In this document: in pieces, positions 8,620 through 16,623 of the stretch
Position numbering within the stretch: position 1 is the stretch's first letter
How the letters are laid out: every line of letters begins with the position of its first letter
DNA from: Candidatus Cloacimonadota bacterium
Lineage (GTDB): Bacteria; Cloacimonadota; Cloacimonadia; Cloacimonadales; Cloacimonadaceae
DNA length: 51,100 nt
Direction of reading: 5' to 3'
NCBI GenBank assembly: GCA_012522935.1
Contig: JAAYJN010000106.1
Span: forward strand, 1-51,100
The notes under the pieces: model-generated
Told to the model about the DNA's origin: nothing
Seen by the model: only the letters and a program-made list of their open reading frames with translations
The model's database searches: none
Program-made: the position numbers and the translations under genes

Positions 8620-9774
8620 ATGCAAAAGACTTATGACGTAATCATCATTGGCGCCGGATCAATAGGACTTCCGGCAGCGCTAAGCCTGGCAGAACAGAAA
8701 TTGAAAGTATTGGTAATAGATGCCGCACATGGTCCCGGGCAAGAAAACAACAAGAAAGCCATTGGCGGTGTGAGAGCCACTCACAGCGATTTTGGCAAAA
8801 TCAACGTGTGTCAACGCTCAATTGAAATCCTCAAAAACTGGCAGGAGGAACGTGGTGATGATATAGGCTGGATTTCCAATGGGTACAGCTTCCCTGCATG
8901 GGAACACACTCTTGCAACCACACTATTATCCCAGATCAAAGTCCAGCACAGCTTTGGGCTCAATATCACATGGGTGGGCGCCAAAGAATACAACGAGCTG
9001 GTACCCGGCATAAACATGGAAAACCTGATAGGATCCACCTATTCTCCGGAAGACGGCTCCTGCTCTCCCCTGCTCACTGCCTCAGCATACTATTTTCATG
9101 CGCTGAAGGCGGGTGTTGAGTTTAAGTTTGGACACCAGGTTTTGGGCTTTGAGATGGTGGATACGCGCATTGTTTCCTGCCGCACGGATAAAGGCGAATT
9201 TCATGCCGCCGGATTCATCAACGCCGCTGGCAATCATGCCCGTGAAATAGGCGCCATGGTGGGCTCTGATGTAAAGGTCTTCCCAGACAATCATGAGGCT
9301 GGCATCACGGAGCCGGTAGCCCGCTTTTTTGGACCCATGGTTATCGATTTGCGCTCCCGTCCGGGGTCATCAAACTTTTATTTTTATCAAAATCACGAAG
9401 GACAGGTCTGCTTTTGCTACACTCCGGAGCCCCCGATCTTGGGGATAGATAATCGCAGCACCAGCGAGTTTTTGCCGCATTGCTCAAAGCGTATGTTGGA
9501 AGTTTACCCCCGCCTGCGCTATCTGAAGGTGCGCCGCACATGGAGAGGGCAATATCCCATGACGCCGGATGGCTTTCCCATCGTTGGCTATATGAATGAA
9601 TGCACAAACCTGCTGCATGCCGCGGGAATGTGTGGACAGGGCTTTATGCTGGGCCCCGGTATGGGGGAATTGCTCAGCCGCATCTTCCTCACCACTGCCA
9701 CTCACGATGATATGAAGGTGATGCAAAGCTTTAATCCCTACCGTGATTATAGTGGCAAAGAAGCTTTAATGTAG
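8620..9774 (+). CDS. FAD-dependent amino-acid oxidase/dehydrogenase, beta subunit (DAO family)
   Basis: 384 residues, typical of the D-amino-acid-oxidase/sarcosine-oxidase-beta fold. The FAD dinucleotide motif IIGAGSIGLPAALSLAE is at about 10-26. GGVRATHSDFG follows, which in relatives lies next to the flavin. Near the C-terminus are TPDGFPIVG and a glycine-rich AAGMCGQGFMLGPGMGE, which close the FAD site. This subunit should carry the substrate-oxidising flavin and pass electrons to the iron-sulfur and flavin centres of the alpha subunit encoded just upstream. The nearest described relatives by layout are sarcosine oxidase beta, hydrogen cyanide synthase HcnC and archaeal L-proline dehydrogenase beta. 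The order alpha-beta with a 2-nt gap indicates one transcript. Confidence 0.88.
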   Translation: MQKTYDVIIIGAGSIGLPAALSLAEQKLKVLVIDAAHGPGQENNKKAIGGVRATHSDFGKINVCQRSIEILKNWQEERGDDIGWISNGYSFPAWEHTLATTLLSQIKVQHSFGLNITWVGAKEYNELVPGINMENLIGSTYSPEDGSCSPLLTASAYYFHALKAGVEFKFGHQVLGFEMVDTRIVSCRTDKGEFHAAGFINAAGNHAREIGAMVGSDVKVFPDNHEAGITEPVARFFGPMVIDLRSRPGSSNFYFYQNHEGQVCFCYTPEPPILGIDNRSTSEFLPHCSKRMLEVYPRLRYLKVRRTWRGQYPMTPDGFPIVGYMNECTNLLHAAGMCGQGFMLGPGMGELLSRIFLTTATHDDMKVMQSFNPYRDYSGKEALM

Positions 9775-9810
9775 TTTCCCGCCCCCTTTTCTCCCCTTTC
9801 TTCCTTATTA

Positions 9811-9880
9811 ACCACCCTTGTCTCTCCCTTGTCGAGACAAGGGAGAGACAAGGGTGGTACAAGGGAGGCTAATGGGCAAG
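9811..9880 (+). repeat. Phased palindromic repeat, copy 1
   Basis: The heptamer CCCTTGT occurs twice (from 9815, 9826), then its complement ACAAGGG three times (from 9837, 9848, 9859). All five starts are exactly 11 bp apart. The inner part is a perfect inverted repeat with 23-nt arms (9811-9833 and 9836-9858) and a 2-nt centre. The flank GGCTAATGGGCAA (9868-9880) is shared, in inverse orientation, with copy 2 at 20625. This copy lies between two convergent genes and points the opposite way to the other two. Confidence 0.9.
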
Positions 9881-9920
9881 GAGCACGCAGCTCGTGTTTA
9901 GGGGTCAGAGAACAGAGGGC

Positions 9921-9963
9921 AAAAAAAGAACCGGCATATCCTTATTTAAAGCACATGCCGGTT
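9921..9963 (-). terminator. Rho-independent terminator of the TPR lipoprotein gene
   Basis: On the minus strand a 9-bp stem AACCGGCAT/ATGCCGGTT (9963-9955 with 9937-9929) closes a 17-nt loop. It is followed by CTTTTTTT (9928-9921). It lies just after the stop codon of the minus-strand gene ending at 9985. Confidence 0.85.
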
Positions 9964-9984
9964 GCAATGTTATTTCAGATTAGC

Positions 9985-11631
9985 TTATTGGATCTGGTTG
10001 ATCATTCCATTTACAGAGTTGATACGGGAGTTGATATCTGCCAATGCAGAATTGTCTGTTGCTCTGCTGCGGGCTGATTCCAATTGGCTTTTGGCATTAC
10101 GCAAGAAATTTAGTGCAGAGCTCTTGGCAGTGTCACGATCTTTCTTGAGTTGGTTTGCCTTTTTACCCACTGCCTTATCCAGTTGTTTTTCCAAATCTGC
10201 CATGCGGTTATATTGTTCAGTTCCTTTCACTTGGGCCACAGAGGAAAGAATGATATAGGGCTGATACAACTGTGAGTTTCTGCTGATGGCAGCGTTGGCA
10301 TTGGTCTCGGCATCACCATATTTCTTTTGAGAAAGGTAAATGGCAGCCAAATTCAGATAGATAAGGGCATTGTCACCATCTATCTTTTTAGCATCATTCA
10401 GGGCTTTGATGGCTTTATTATTCAGGTCTCCAGCAGCTTTGGCATCTTTGGTTTCCTGGGCTTGGGTGCGGTAGAGCCCTGCCACTGTGAGGTAAGCTTG
10501 TGCATTATTGGGATCGTTTTTGACAATGTTTTCATAGCGAGCAATGGCTTCGTTGATGCGATTGGCTTTAAAATAGGAGGCAGCCAAGCGGTCTGTGACC
10601 AATTCGTTATCCGGGAAGATCTCGGCAGCACGTTCCAAAATGGGGATAGCCTCGGCATATTCTCCGTCTTCATACAACAAGAATGACAAACGAATCACGG
10701 ATTGTACATAGTCGGGGTTTATCTCCAAGGATTTGTTCAAAGCTTCTTTTGCCTTTACTTTGTTGCCCGCATCATCATGGAGGTTGGCAACGATCAGCCA
10801 CAATTCTTCGTCTTCATTCTTAAGCGCCAGATTCTCCATCAAGACCACGAGTTTATCAGGTTGATCTGTCTGCTCATAGATATTCAACATGGCACGTTGA
10901 TAATCTTGGTTTTCTGCATCCATTCTTATTGCCATATCCAAATTCTGTTCTGCAAGCTCATATTTTTCCTGTTTGCCATATACCATTCCAAGGTAATAGT
11001 AGGCGTTATGCTTTTGGGGATCAAGCCCTATCACTGTCTTGAAGCCAGCTTCTGCTTCTGTATATTTCTCGGTAAGATAGTTTTGGATGGCGATGTTGTG
11101 GAGCTTGTCCACCTCGATGGATACAAAACGGTCTATCTCTGGCAAAAACTCTTGTACCAAAGCATTAAGACGCTGATTCTTATCGTTTGTCACAGAAAAG
11201 GAGAATTGCTTCAGCTCATCTGAACGGCTGCTGTAAAAACGAGTGCTGATGCTGAAGGATGAGCCGCGTGTGGTGACGTTGCCAAATATCAAGACGTCTG
11301 TATCCAGCACTTTGGTAAGTTTTTGCATATCTTCTTTTTCAAGTTCATCAAATTCGTTGTAACCAGCTTCCTTAAACAGTCTGGCAGTATCACTCATATC
11401 CTGCAATCTGTATTGAGGATGGGTCTGAAAAGCCAAATCAAAATCACGCACAGACATGATTTTGATCACGTTTCGACATTGGCTGTCGTTGGCTTTGAGG
11501 GGCAGGATAGCCACTTTGGTGATGGTGCCTTTAAATTCAGCTACATCATCAGTGTTTATTTGAAGCTTATTGGTGGAGCAAGAGAATAGCAAAAGCGCTA
11601 TTGCCACTGCAATGATAATACGGGTGGACAT
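9985..11631 (-). CDS. TPR-repeat lipoprotein
   Basis: 548 residues. The N-terminus is a lipoprotein signal with lipobox LFSC (C18), so the mature protein should be lipid-anchored in the envelope. Residues 30-180 form an N-terminal domain that starts with EFKGTITKVAILPLKAND, recalling the beta strand that opens CsgG/TolB-like envelope domains. From about 185 to 460 there are repeated TPR-like units (for example AEAGFKTVIGLDPQKHNAYY, AIPILERAAEIFPDN, AIARYENIVKNDPNNAQAY). The last 90 residues are rich in Lys, Ala and Gln and probably form a coiled coil. A strong ribosome site GGAGG precedes the ATG. It is monocistronic, with a clear terminator downstream. Such proteins usually scaffold envelope complexes; the partner is unknown. 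Confidence 0.85.
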   Translation of the reverse strand: MSTRIIIAVAIALLLFSCSTNKLQINTDDVAEFKGTITKVAILPLKANDSQCRNVIKIMSVRDFDLAFQTHPQYRLQDMSDTARLFKEAGYNEFDELEKEDMQKLTKVLDTDVLIFGNVTTRGSSFSISTRFYSSRSDELKQFSFSVTNDKNQRLNALVQEFLPEIDRFVSIEVDKLHNIAIQNYLTEKYTEAEAGFKTVIGLDPQKHNAYYYLGMVYGKQEKYELAEQNLDMAIRMDAENQDYQRAMLNIYEQTDQPDKLVVLMENLALKNEDEELWLIVANLHDDAGNKVKAKEALNKSLEINPDYVQSVIRLSFLLYEDGEYAEAIPILERAAEIFPDNELVTDRLAASYFKANRINEAIARYENIVKNDPNNAQAYLTVAGLYRTQAQETKDAKAAGDLNNKAIKALNDAKKIDGDNALIYLNLAAIYLSQKKYGDAETNANAAISRNSQLYQPYIILSSVAQVKGTEQYNRMADLEKQLDKAVGKKANQLKKDRDTAKSSALNFLRNAKSQLESARSRATDNSALADINSRINSVNGMINQIQ

Positions 11632-11725
11632 TATACCTCCATATATTGTTTATAGTTTTTTACTACTGTTTTGGGCAACGCCTTTCTGTCAAGAGAAAAG
11701 GCGGCACAGAGCTGGAGGGTCCACC

Positions 11726-12877
11726 CTACCATTTCCAGGGTAGGAAGTGATCTTTTATTTCCTCATTATAATAGCGATCTGTCATGGTGGCAATGAAATC
11801 CCTCACCTGCTCTGCGGGCTTGAATCCATCACGATAAGCCTCCACCTTGTGGTCCAAAAAGTGCTTGAATATTTTGGATTCCTTTCTGCCTTTGTGGATA
11901 TCATCCAAATAGATGTCAAAGCGCATGCCCATCGTGCGGTGGATGATCTTGATTGCCCTTTTTACGTTTTCATCGGTATAGATGCGGCGATAATTGAACT
12001 TCATGAGCTCCAAGAGGTAATGGGAGCTTTCCTCATCAAAGGCAATCCAATCCTGGCCATAACTATTTACTATCACACTCTTGATGAGGGTCTCTATGAT
12101 TTGGCTGTTTGTATTGCCCAAAAATTGGGTAACATCCTTGGGTAATTCCTCTCGTTTGAGGATATTAAAGCGGATGGCATCCTCTATATCCTGCCCAATA
12201 TATGCAATGGTATCGGTAATGCGCACCACGCACCCTTCCAGAGTGCTGGGCATCCAATCAAACTGCCCTCCAGTTTTCTTGTGTGTGATATAATCCTGAA
12301 TGCGCTCCTCTGTCTTATCCTTTTCTGGTATCAGTATCGTATTATGGACTTCTCCATCATGAGAGATGATGCCATCACGAACAGGGAAGGTGAGGTTTAA
12401 GCCCTCCCCTTTGCTGGAGATATGATCCACAATGTGCAGAGATTCTATATTATGGTGAAACTGGCCGATGCCATTGGCTTCACAGCTGGCAGAGAGCGCC
12501 TTTTCACCATCATGGCCAAAGGGAGCGTGCCCCAAATCATGCCCCAAGGCAATGGCTTCTATCAATTCGGTATTCAGCCCCAGATACTTGCCAATAGTGC
12601 GTGAAATCTGGGAAACATACGCTATATGCAGGTTGCGGTTTGTCATCTCTTCATCAATGAGGTTGGTGAAGGAAAACACCTGGGTTTTACCGTGATAACG
12701 GCGATAGGCACCGCTGATAAGGATGCGGTCTCTATCCACTGCAAAGCGGGTGCGCATTGTGTCTTCCACCTCATCTTTCTTGCGATGAGCGTCTGTGTCT
12801 TTAGTGGCGCGCACGCCCAATGTGCATTCGTTCTTATCTCTGATCTGGGCGAATATTTCGTTTAACTTGTCTTTCAT
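11726..12877 (-). CDS. dgt: Deoxyguanosinetriphosphate triphosphohydrolase-like HD protein
   Basis: 383 residues. The HD-domain metal motif is in EAIALGHDLGHAPFGHDGE, and the dGTPase N-terminal signature RDRILISGAYRRYHGKTQVF is present. Further conserved pieces are IADR-like ITDTIAYIGQDIEDA and the C-terminal FIATMTDRY. Enzymes of this family hydrolyse dGTP (or other dNTPs) to the nucleoside and triphosphate, helping to set dNTP pools. The gene stands alone between the TPR lipoprotein and the divergently transcribed nadE. The 190-bp spacer toward nadE should hold promoters for both, but I see no convincing -10/-35 pair for this gene. Substrate specificity in dGTPase-like proteins varies and is not decided by sequence alone. 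Confidence 0.9.
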   Translation of the reverse strand: MKDKLNEIFAQIRDKNECTLGVRATKDTDAHRKKDEVEDTMRTRFAVDRDRILISGAYRRYHGKTQVFSFTNLIDEEMTNRNLHIAYVSQISRTIGKYLGLNTELIEAIALGHDLGHAPFGHDGEKALSASCEANGIGQFHHNIESLHIVDHISSKGEGLNLTFPVRDGIISHDGEVHNTILIPEKDKTEERIQDYITHKKTGGQFDWMPSTLEGCVVRITDTIAYIGQDIEDAIRFNILKREELPKDVTQFLGNTNSQIIETLIKSVIVNSYGQDWIAFDEESSHYLLELMKFNYRRIYTDENVKRAIKIIHRTMGMRFDIYLDDIHKGRKESKIFKHFLDHKVEAYRDGFKPAEQVRDFIATMTDRYYNEEIKDHFLPWKW

Positions 12878-13066
12878 TTGGTTTGTCTCCGGTGAATTTT
12901 GTAGCGAGGCATACTCATTAGATAAGATATCTGATTTGATAATATAGACAAATGAGATTCAGATGTTTGCGTGGCTATTGTGGATATTCCTCTTGACGGC
13001 AAATGCGCTTGCGAAAAATCTGGATTGCAGATTTGCAATCTTTACACCATCAATAAAGGCGGTATT

Positions 13067-13837
13067 ATGAGATACATAGCGATAGGTAAAGAAACCAACC
13101 GTATTGTGGATTTTATCCGTCAATACTATAACGGAGCCGGCTTTGGCAAGGCGGTGATTGGTCTCTCCGGGGGATTGGATTCCTCCGTGTCTGCAGCGTT
13201 GGCAGCGCTTGCACTGGGACCCAATAATGTCCTTGGCATCACCATGCCCTATTTCCAAAGCTCTCCACAATCCCTGGCGGATGCAGAGGAGCTGGTGGCT
13301 GCTTTCCGGATCAAGCACAAGGTGATCCATATTGATGCTTTCACCCAGCCATATTTTGATGCCCATGCTCCGGATGCCAATGCCCTGCGCATAGGCAACT
13401 GGCTGGCAAGGATGAGGATGTGTGTGCTGTTTGATCAAGCAGCCGCGTGTCAGGCATTAGTGTTGGGCACAGGCAATCGCAGCGAGCTGTTGATTGGGTA
13501 TTTTACTCAATTTGGTGATGCTGCCTGTGCGATAGAGCCCATCGGGCATCTCTATAAAACGGAAGTGCAGAGATTGGCTGAACATCTGGGAGTGCCCCAG
13601 AGTATTATCGATAAGGTGCCCAGTGCAGATTTGTGGGAGGGACAGACTGATGAGGATGAGATTGGATTGGGCTATCCCATCATAGATAGGGTGCTTTATG
13701 ATATATGCGAAGGTGGGGTTGATTCCTATCAGGAAGGTCTCCCCTACACTCGTGAGGAGTATGAGAGCGTGAAAAGAATGCTGAATTCATCTGCCTTCAA
13801 ACGCAAACTTCCGCCCATGCTGGAGCCTACATGCTAA
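13067..13837 (+). CDS. nadE: NAD synthetase, ammonia-dependent type
   Basis: 256 residues from ATG 13067. An upstream in-frame start at 12971 would add 32 residues with no family counterpart, whereas AAAGGCGG sits just before 13067. The PP-loop ATP pyrophosphatase motif is IGLSGGLDSSVSAA at about 39-52. LGTGNRSELLIGYFTQFGD, diagnostic for NadE, is near 145, and SADLWEGQTDEDEIG near 190 binds the deamido-NAD. No glutaminase domain is present, so ammonia is the likely nitrogen donor. It converts nicotinate adenine dinucleotide to NAD+. Its stop overlaps the start of the next gene by 7 bp. A short inverted repeat GATTGC-N6-GCAATC (13023-13040) lies in the leader. Confidence 0.92.
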   Translation: MRYIAIGKETNRIVDFIRQYYNGAGFGKAVIGLSGGLDSSVSAALAALALGPNNVLGITMPYFQSSPQSLADAEELVAAFRIKHKVIHIDAFTQPYFDAHAPDANALRIGNWLARMRMCVLFDQAAACQALVLGTGNRSELLIGYFTQFGDAACAIEPIGHLYKTEVQRLAEHLGVPQSIIDKVPSADLWEGQTDEDEIGLGYPIIDRVLYDICEGGVDSYQEGLPYTREEYESVKRMLNSSAFKRKLPPMLEPTC

Positions 13838-15015
13838 GGCTATTTCCCAAAAGCAACCGCTGTCGCATCTGTCATAGCGAAAGCGGCAATAGAGAATGCC
13901 CCAGCCGCAATAAATCCATTGGCTGGCATTGCTGCAACGAAATGCGGGTGGATCTGAAATGCCCCTCCAGCTGTTCCTATGCTGGCACCCGGGATAAGGA
14001 AGGTAAAAGCCCTTTCCCTGCATTTAAGTCTGAATCAACCACAGAGTTTGTCCATGCCATCAAGCTATATATGGACTTTTGGATTCATCACCCTTTGGCA
14101 GCTTTGGATGATAACTCTCCCGCTGCCATGGCAAAAGAAGATCCTTCCAGGCTGATGGACTGGCTGGGATCCTTCCGCTATCCGGCATCATTCCCCATGA
14201 ATTACCTCTTGCAGAAGCTGGGTATGCCACATCAGAAGGATTCAGATACAGACAATCCTGAATACATTGCCAAGAACTATTTGGAAGCCGTTATGACACA
14301 TGATTGGCAGGCACTTAGGAGTATGACTATCAACCAGGATGATGATAATGATTTGGCAATTCGTTATCAGGAAATCATTTCTGCGATTCCCGCCCTCAAT
14401 CGCATCAAGCATTACGAGATAATCCACGCAGGCATTGCAGATGATGGCATTACGGCTTTGGTATATTTGGAGGTCAATCATAAGTACGATTGGACAATGA
14501 TCTTTAGCAATATCAAAGGGCGCTGGCTGCTGAGACAGCAATTAGCTGGCAATCCCTCTTTGTTTTATGCTCAAAATGATGTCCACAAGTCCCTTGCCGA
14601 AGCATTGGGAGCCGGCAAAGATGAGGAGGCTTGGCAGGTTTTGGAGCCCAGGTTGCCCCTGTATCCTGATAGTGCAGACCTCCGCTACTACCTGGCGCTA
14701 TATTGGCAATTGGTAAAGCAAATGGATAAGGCACGGGTGGAGTATTTCAATGCAATGGCTTTGGATAACGACTTTTATGCCCCTGCCTTCACGTTGGGTG
14801 CCCTATACCTGAGCGAAAACAACTGTGAGGAAGCTCTCCACTCTTTTGAACGCTTGGCTCTGAAACATCCGGATGACTCCAATATCCTCAACAATCTGGG
14901 CGCTGCCTTGGCTGGTTTGGGGAGAATTGATGAGGCAAAAGCCACCTGGCAAAAGATACTCCAAATGGAGCCCAGCCATATGCTGGCAAAGAAGAACTTG
15001 GATCGCTATCCATGA
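13831..15015 (+). CDS. Cysteine-rich zinc-finger-like protein with C-terminal TPR repeats
   Basis: 394 residues. The first 48 residues contain seven cysteines (C11, C14, C23, C34, C35, C44, C48) arranged as CRIC, ECP, HCC and CPSSC, a likely zinc-binding head. A middle region (about 60-250) with a possible NTF2/DUF-like segment has no firm match. The C-terminal 150 residues contain TPR-like helices (YYLALYWQLVKQMDKARVEY, APAFTLGALYLSENNCEEAL, NILNNLGAALAGLGRIDEAK). The start codon overlaps the nadE stop, and the end overlaps the ribD start by 4 bp (ATGA), so the three are one translationally coupled unit. I do not recognise the full-length family. A role in binding or scaffolding is plausible. 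Confidence 0.8.
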   Translation: MLRLFPKSNRCRICHSESGNRECPSRNKSIGWHCCNEMRVDLKCPSSCSYAGTRDKEGKSPFPAFKSESTTEFVHAIKLYMDFWIHHPLAALDDNSPAAMAKEDPSRLMDWLGSFRYPASFPMNYLLQKLGMPHQKDSDTDNPEYIAKNYLEAVMTHDWQALRSMTINQDDDNDLAIRYQEIISAIPALNRIKHYEIIHAGIADDGITALVYLEVNHKYDWTMIFSNIKGRWLLRQQLAGNPSLFYAQNDVHKSLAEALGAGKDEEAWQVLEPRLPLYPDSADLRYYLALYWQLVKQMDKARVEYFNAMALDNDFYAPAFTLGALYLSENNCEEALHSFERLALKHPDDSNILNNLGAALAGLGRIDEAKATWQKILQMEPSHMLAKKNLDRYP

Positions 15016-16154
15016 GTGATAAATATACCCACAAGCACATCCTCAGATACATCCTGCTCGGCATGCGTGAAGCTGAAAAAGCCCGCGGAATGTGCTCTCC
15101 CAATCCCTTTGTGGGAGCTGTAATAGTGAAGGATGGCAAAGTGATAGCCACCGGACACACCCAGGCTTATGGCAAAGACCACGCCGAGGTGGTTGCTCTC
15201 AAGAAAGCTGGAACCCTCGCCCGGGGAGCGGATATGTTTGTGACCCTCCAGCCCTGTTCCCACCGGGGGAAGACGCCCCCCTGCACCGATGCCATCATCA
15301 AGGCAGGGATAGCCGGGCTTTGGTTTGGCATCCCCGATCCCAATCCACAAGTGAATGCTGAAGGCTTGGCGCCTGGCACCATCTCCGGTATTCAAAGCAT
15401 GCAGGATGCCGGCATCAATGTAAACTGGGGCTATATGGAGGAGGAGATCAGGAGGCAACTGGAATATCATCTCTGCCGTATCCAAGAGCAGCGTCCCTTT
15501 GTCATCCTAAAAAGTGCCCTCAGCCTGGATGGTAAATATGCGGCGATGGATGGCTCTTCCCGCTGGATATCTGGTGAAAAGTCCAGAAAAGCCGTGCATC
15601 ACCTGCGGGAAACAGTGGATGTGGTAATGGCAGGAATCGCCACAGTAATGGCGGATGATCCCCTCTTCACCGTGCGTTTGCCCCAGTCCAAACGCCAGCC
15701 CCTGCGAGCTGTATTGGATACAGAGCTATCAATCGATCCAAACAGTGCCTTGATCCAATCCATTGCTGAAGCGCCCATTATTATCTTTCATAAAAAGAGG
15801 CTGGATGCCATGCAAAGACAAAAGGCTGCAGAGCTGAAAGAACTGGGCGTGGAGCTGCTTCCCATATCCTCACACCAGGGAAGGCTGGTTCTGGATGAAG
15901 TGCTGCAAGAGCTGCATCAAAGAGGATTTTATAGCGTTCTGATGGAGTCCGCCGGAGGCTTGGCTGCTTCTTTCATTGCCGAACACTTGGTGGATAAATT
16001 CATCTTCTTCCTGGCGCCCAAGCTGCTGGGAGGAGGCATGGCAGCCCTGAAAGCATTGCAGCCAAACAACATCAAAGACGCCTTGGATTTGGAGATAACA
16101 GACTGTCAATACAGCGGTAAGGACATCATGATAACCGCCTACCCAAGATATTGA
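15012..16154 (+). CDS. ribD: Bifunctional riboflavin biosynthesis deaminase/reductase
   Basis: 380 residues in two domains. The N-terminal cytidine-deaminase-like domain binds zinc through H57-A-E59 and the PC...PPC pair C82/C91 (LQPCSHRGKTPPC), and it has the substrate signature SPNPFVGAVIV. The C-terminal domain from about 160 (RPFVILKSALSLDGK) is the NADPH-dependent reductase, with SRWISGEKSR and the late MESAGGLAASF segment. It catalyses two consecutive steps after GTP cyclohydrolase II on the way to FMN and FAD. The start overlaps the previous stop (ATGA). No other rib genes and no FMN riboswitch-like leader are seen here, so the riboflavin genes appear scattered. Confidence 0.93.
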   Translation: MSDKYTHKHILRYILLGMREAEKARGMCSPNPFVGAVIVKDGKVIATGHTQAYGKDHAEVVALKKAGTLARGADMFVTLQPCSHRGKTPPCTDAIIKAGIAGLWFGIPDPNPQVNAEGLAPGTISGIQSMQDAGINVNWGYMEEEIRRQLEYHLCRIQEQRPFVILKSALSLDGKYAAMDGSSRWISGEKSRKAVHHLRETVDVVMAGIATVMADDPLFTVRLPQSKRQPLRAVLDTELSIDPNSALIQSIAEAPIIIFHKKRLDAMQRQKAAELKELGVELLPISSHQGRLVLDEVLQELHQRGFYSVLMESAGGLAASFIAEHLVDKFIFFLAPKLLGGGMAALKALQPNNIKDALDLEITDCQYSGKDIMITAYPRY

Positions 16155-16171
16155 TGGCAAAAACCACGCTT

Positions 16172-16200
16172 TTGCTTATTTTAATATTAGAAATGATAAA
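16172..16200 (+). promoter_or_regulatory. Candidate promoter for the cupin gene
   Basis: TTGCTT (16172-16177) is followed after 17 nt by GATAAA (16195-16200), in an A/T-rich spacer 17 bp before the cupin ATG. Each box matches the sigma-70 consensus at four of six positions. The -10 box lies very close to the ribosome site, so the leader would be extremely short. Confidence is therefore low. Confidence 0.25.
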
Positions 16201-16216
16201 TACACTGGAGGAATAG

Positions 16217-16612
16217 ATGAAAGTCATCAATTCAATAGACGTGCCTTTGGAGCTCGTCGATGCTGAAGGCGCAGTTGGCGCCAAAATCCGTTGGTTAGTG
16301 GGGCAAAAAGACGGCGCCCCCAATTTTGCCCTGCGTTTGTTTGAAGTGGAGCCCGGTGGTCACACCCCGCACCACGTTCACGAATGGGAGCATGAAATGT
16401 ATGTGCTTTCCGGACAAGGCAAGATTGTGACCGACCGCGGTGAATTTGTGTTTGGTCCAGACGATGCGATGTATGTGGATCCCAATATGAGACACTCTTT
16501 CCACAATACTGGAGATGAATTACTGCGTTTTTTGTGCATAATTCCCCATGATAAACCCGCTGCAAAGCAGTCACTCAATCCCTTTGCGGATGAAGAAGCA
16601 AACGATTGTTGA
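16217..16612 (+). CDS. Single-domain cupin protein
   Basis: 131 residues forming one cupin barrel. Cupin motif 1 is GGHTPHHVHEWEHEMYVLSG, with likely metal ligands H53, H55 and a nearby glutamate (E58 or E60). Motif 2 is MYVDPNMRHSFHN, with H93. Small cupins of this kind bind Mn, Zn or Fe and may be isomerases, dioxygenases or sensors, so the function cannot be assigned. The ribosome site GGAGG lies before the ATG. The gene ends 11 bp before the M42 peptidase ATG, so the two likely share an mRNA. Confidence 0.85.
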   Translation: MKVINSIDVPLELVDAEGAVGAKIRWLVGQKDGAPNFALRLFEVEPGGHTPHHVHEWEHEMYVLSGQGKIVTDRGEFVFGPDDAMYVDPNMRHSFHNTGDELLRFLCIIPHDKPAAKQSLNPFADEEANDC

Positions 16613-16623
16613 AGGAATATCTG

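Noticed and set aside
9811-9865. CRISPR array
   Set aside because: The 11-bp phased heptamers have 4-bp gaps, far too short for spacers, and half of the units are inverted.
9829-10258. Plus-strand open frames through the palindromic repeat and the 3' part of the TPR lipoprotein gene
   Set aside because: They lie opposite a clear lipoprotein gene with ribosome site and terminator, have no ribosome site and no protein-like pattern.
12878-13066. Small gene in the dgt-nadE spacer (extension of nadE to 12971)
   Set aside because: The extra residues have no family counterpart, and the better ribosome site is at 13067.
15012-15020. FMN riboswitch controlling ribD
   Set aside because: ribD starts inside the preceding gene and no RFN-like conserved blocks were seen upstream.
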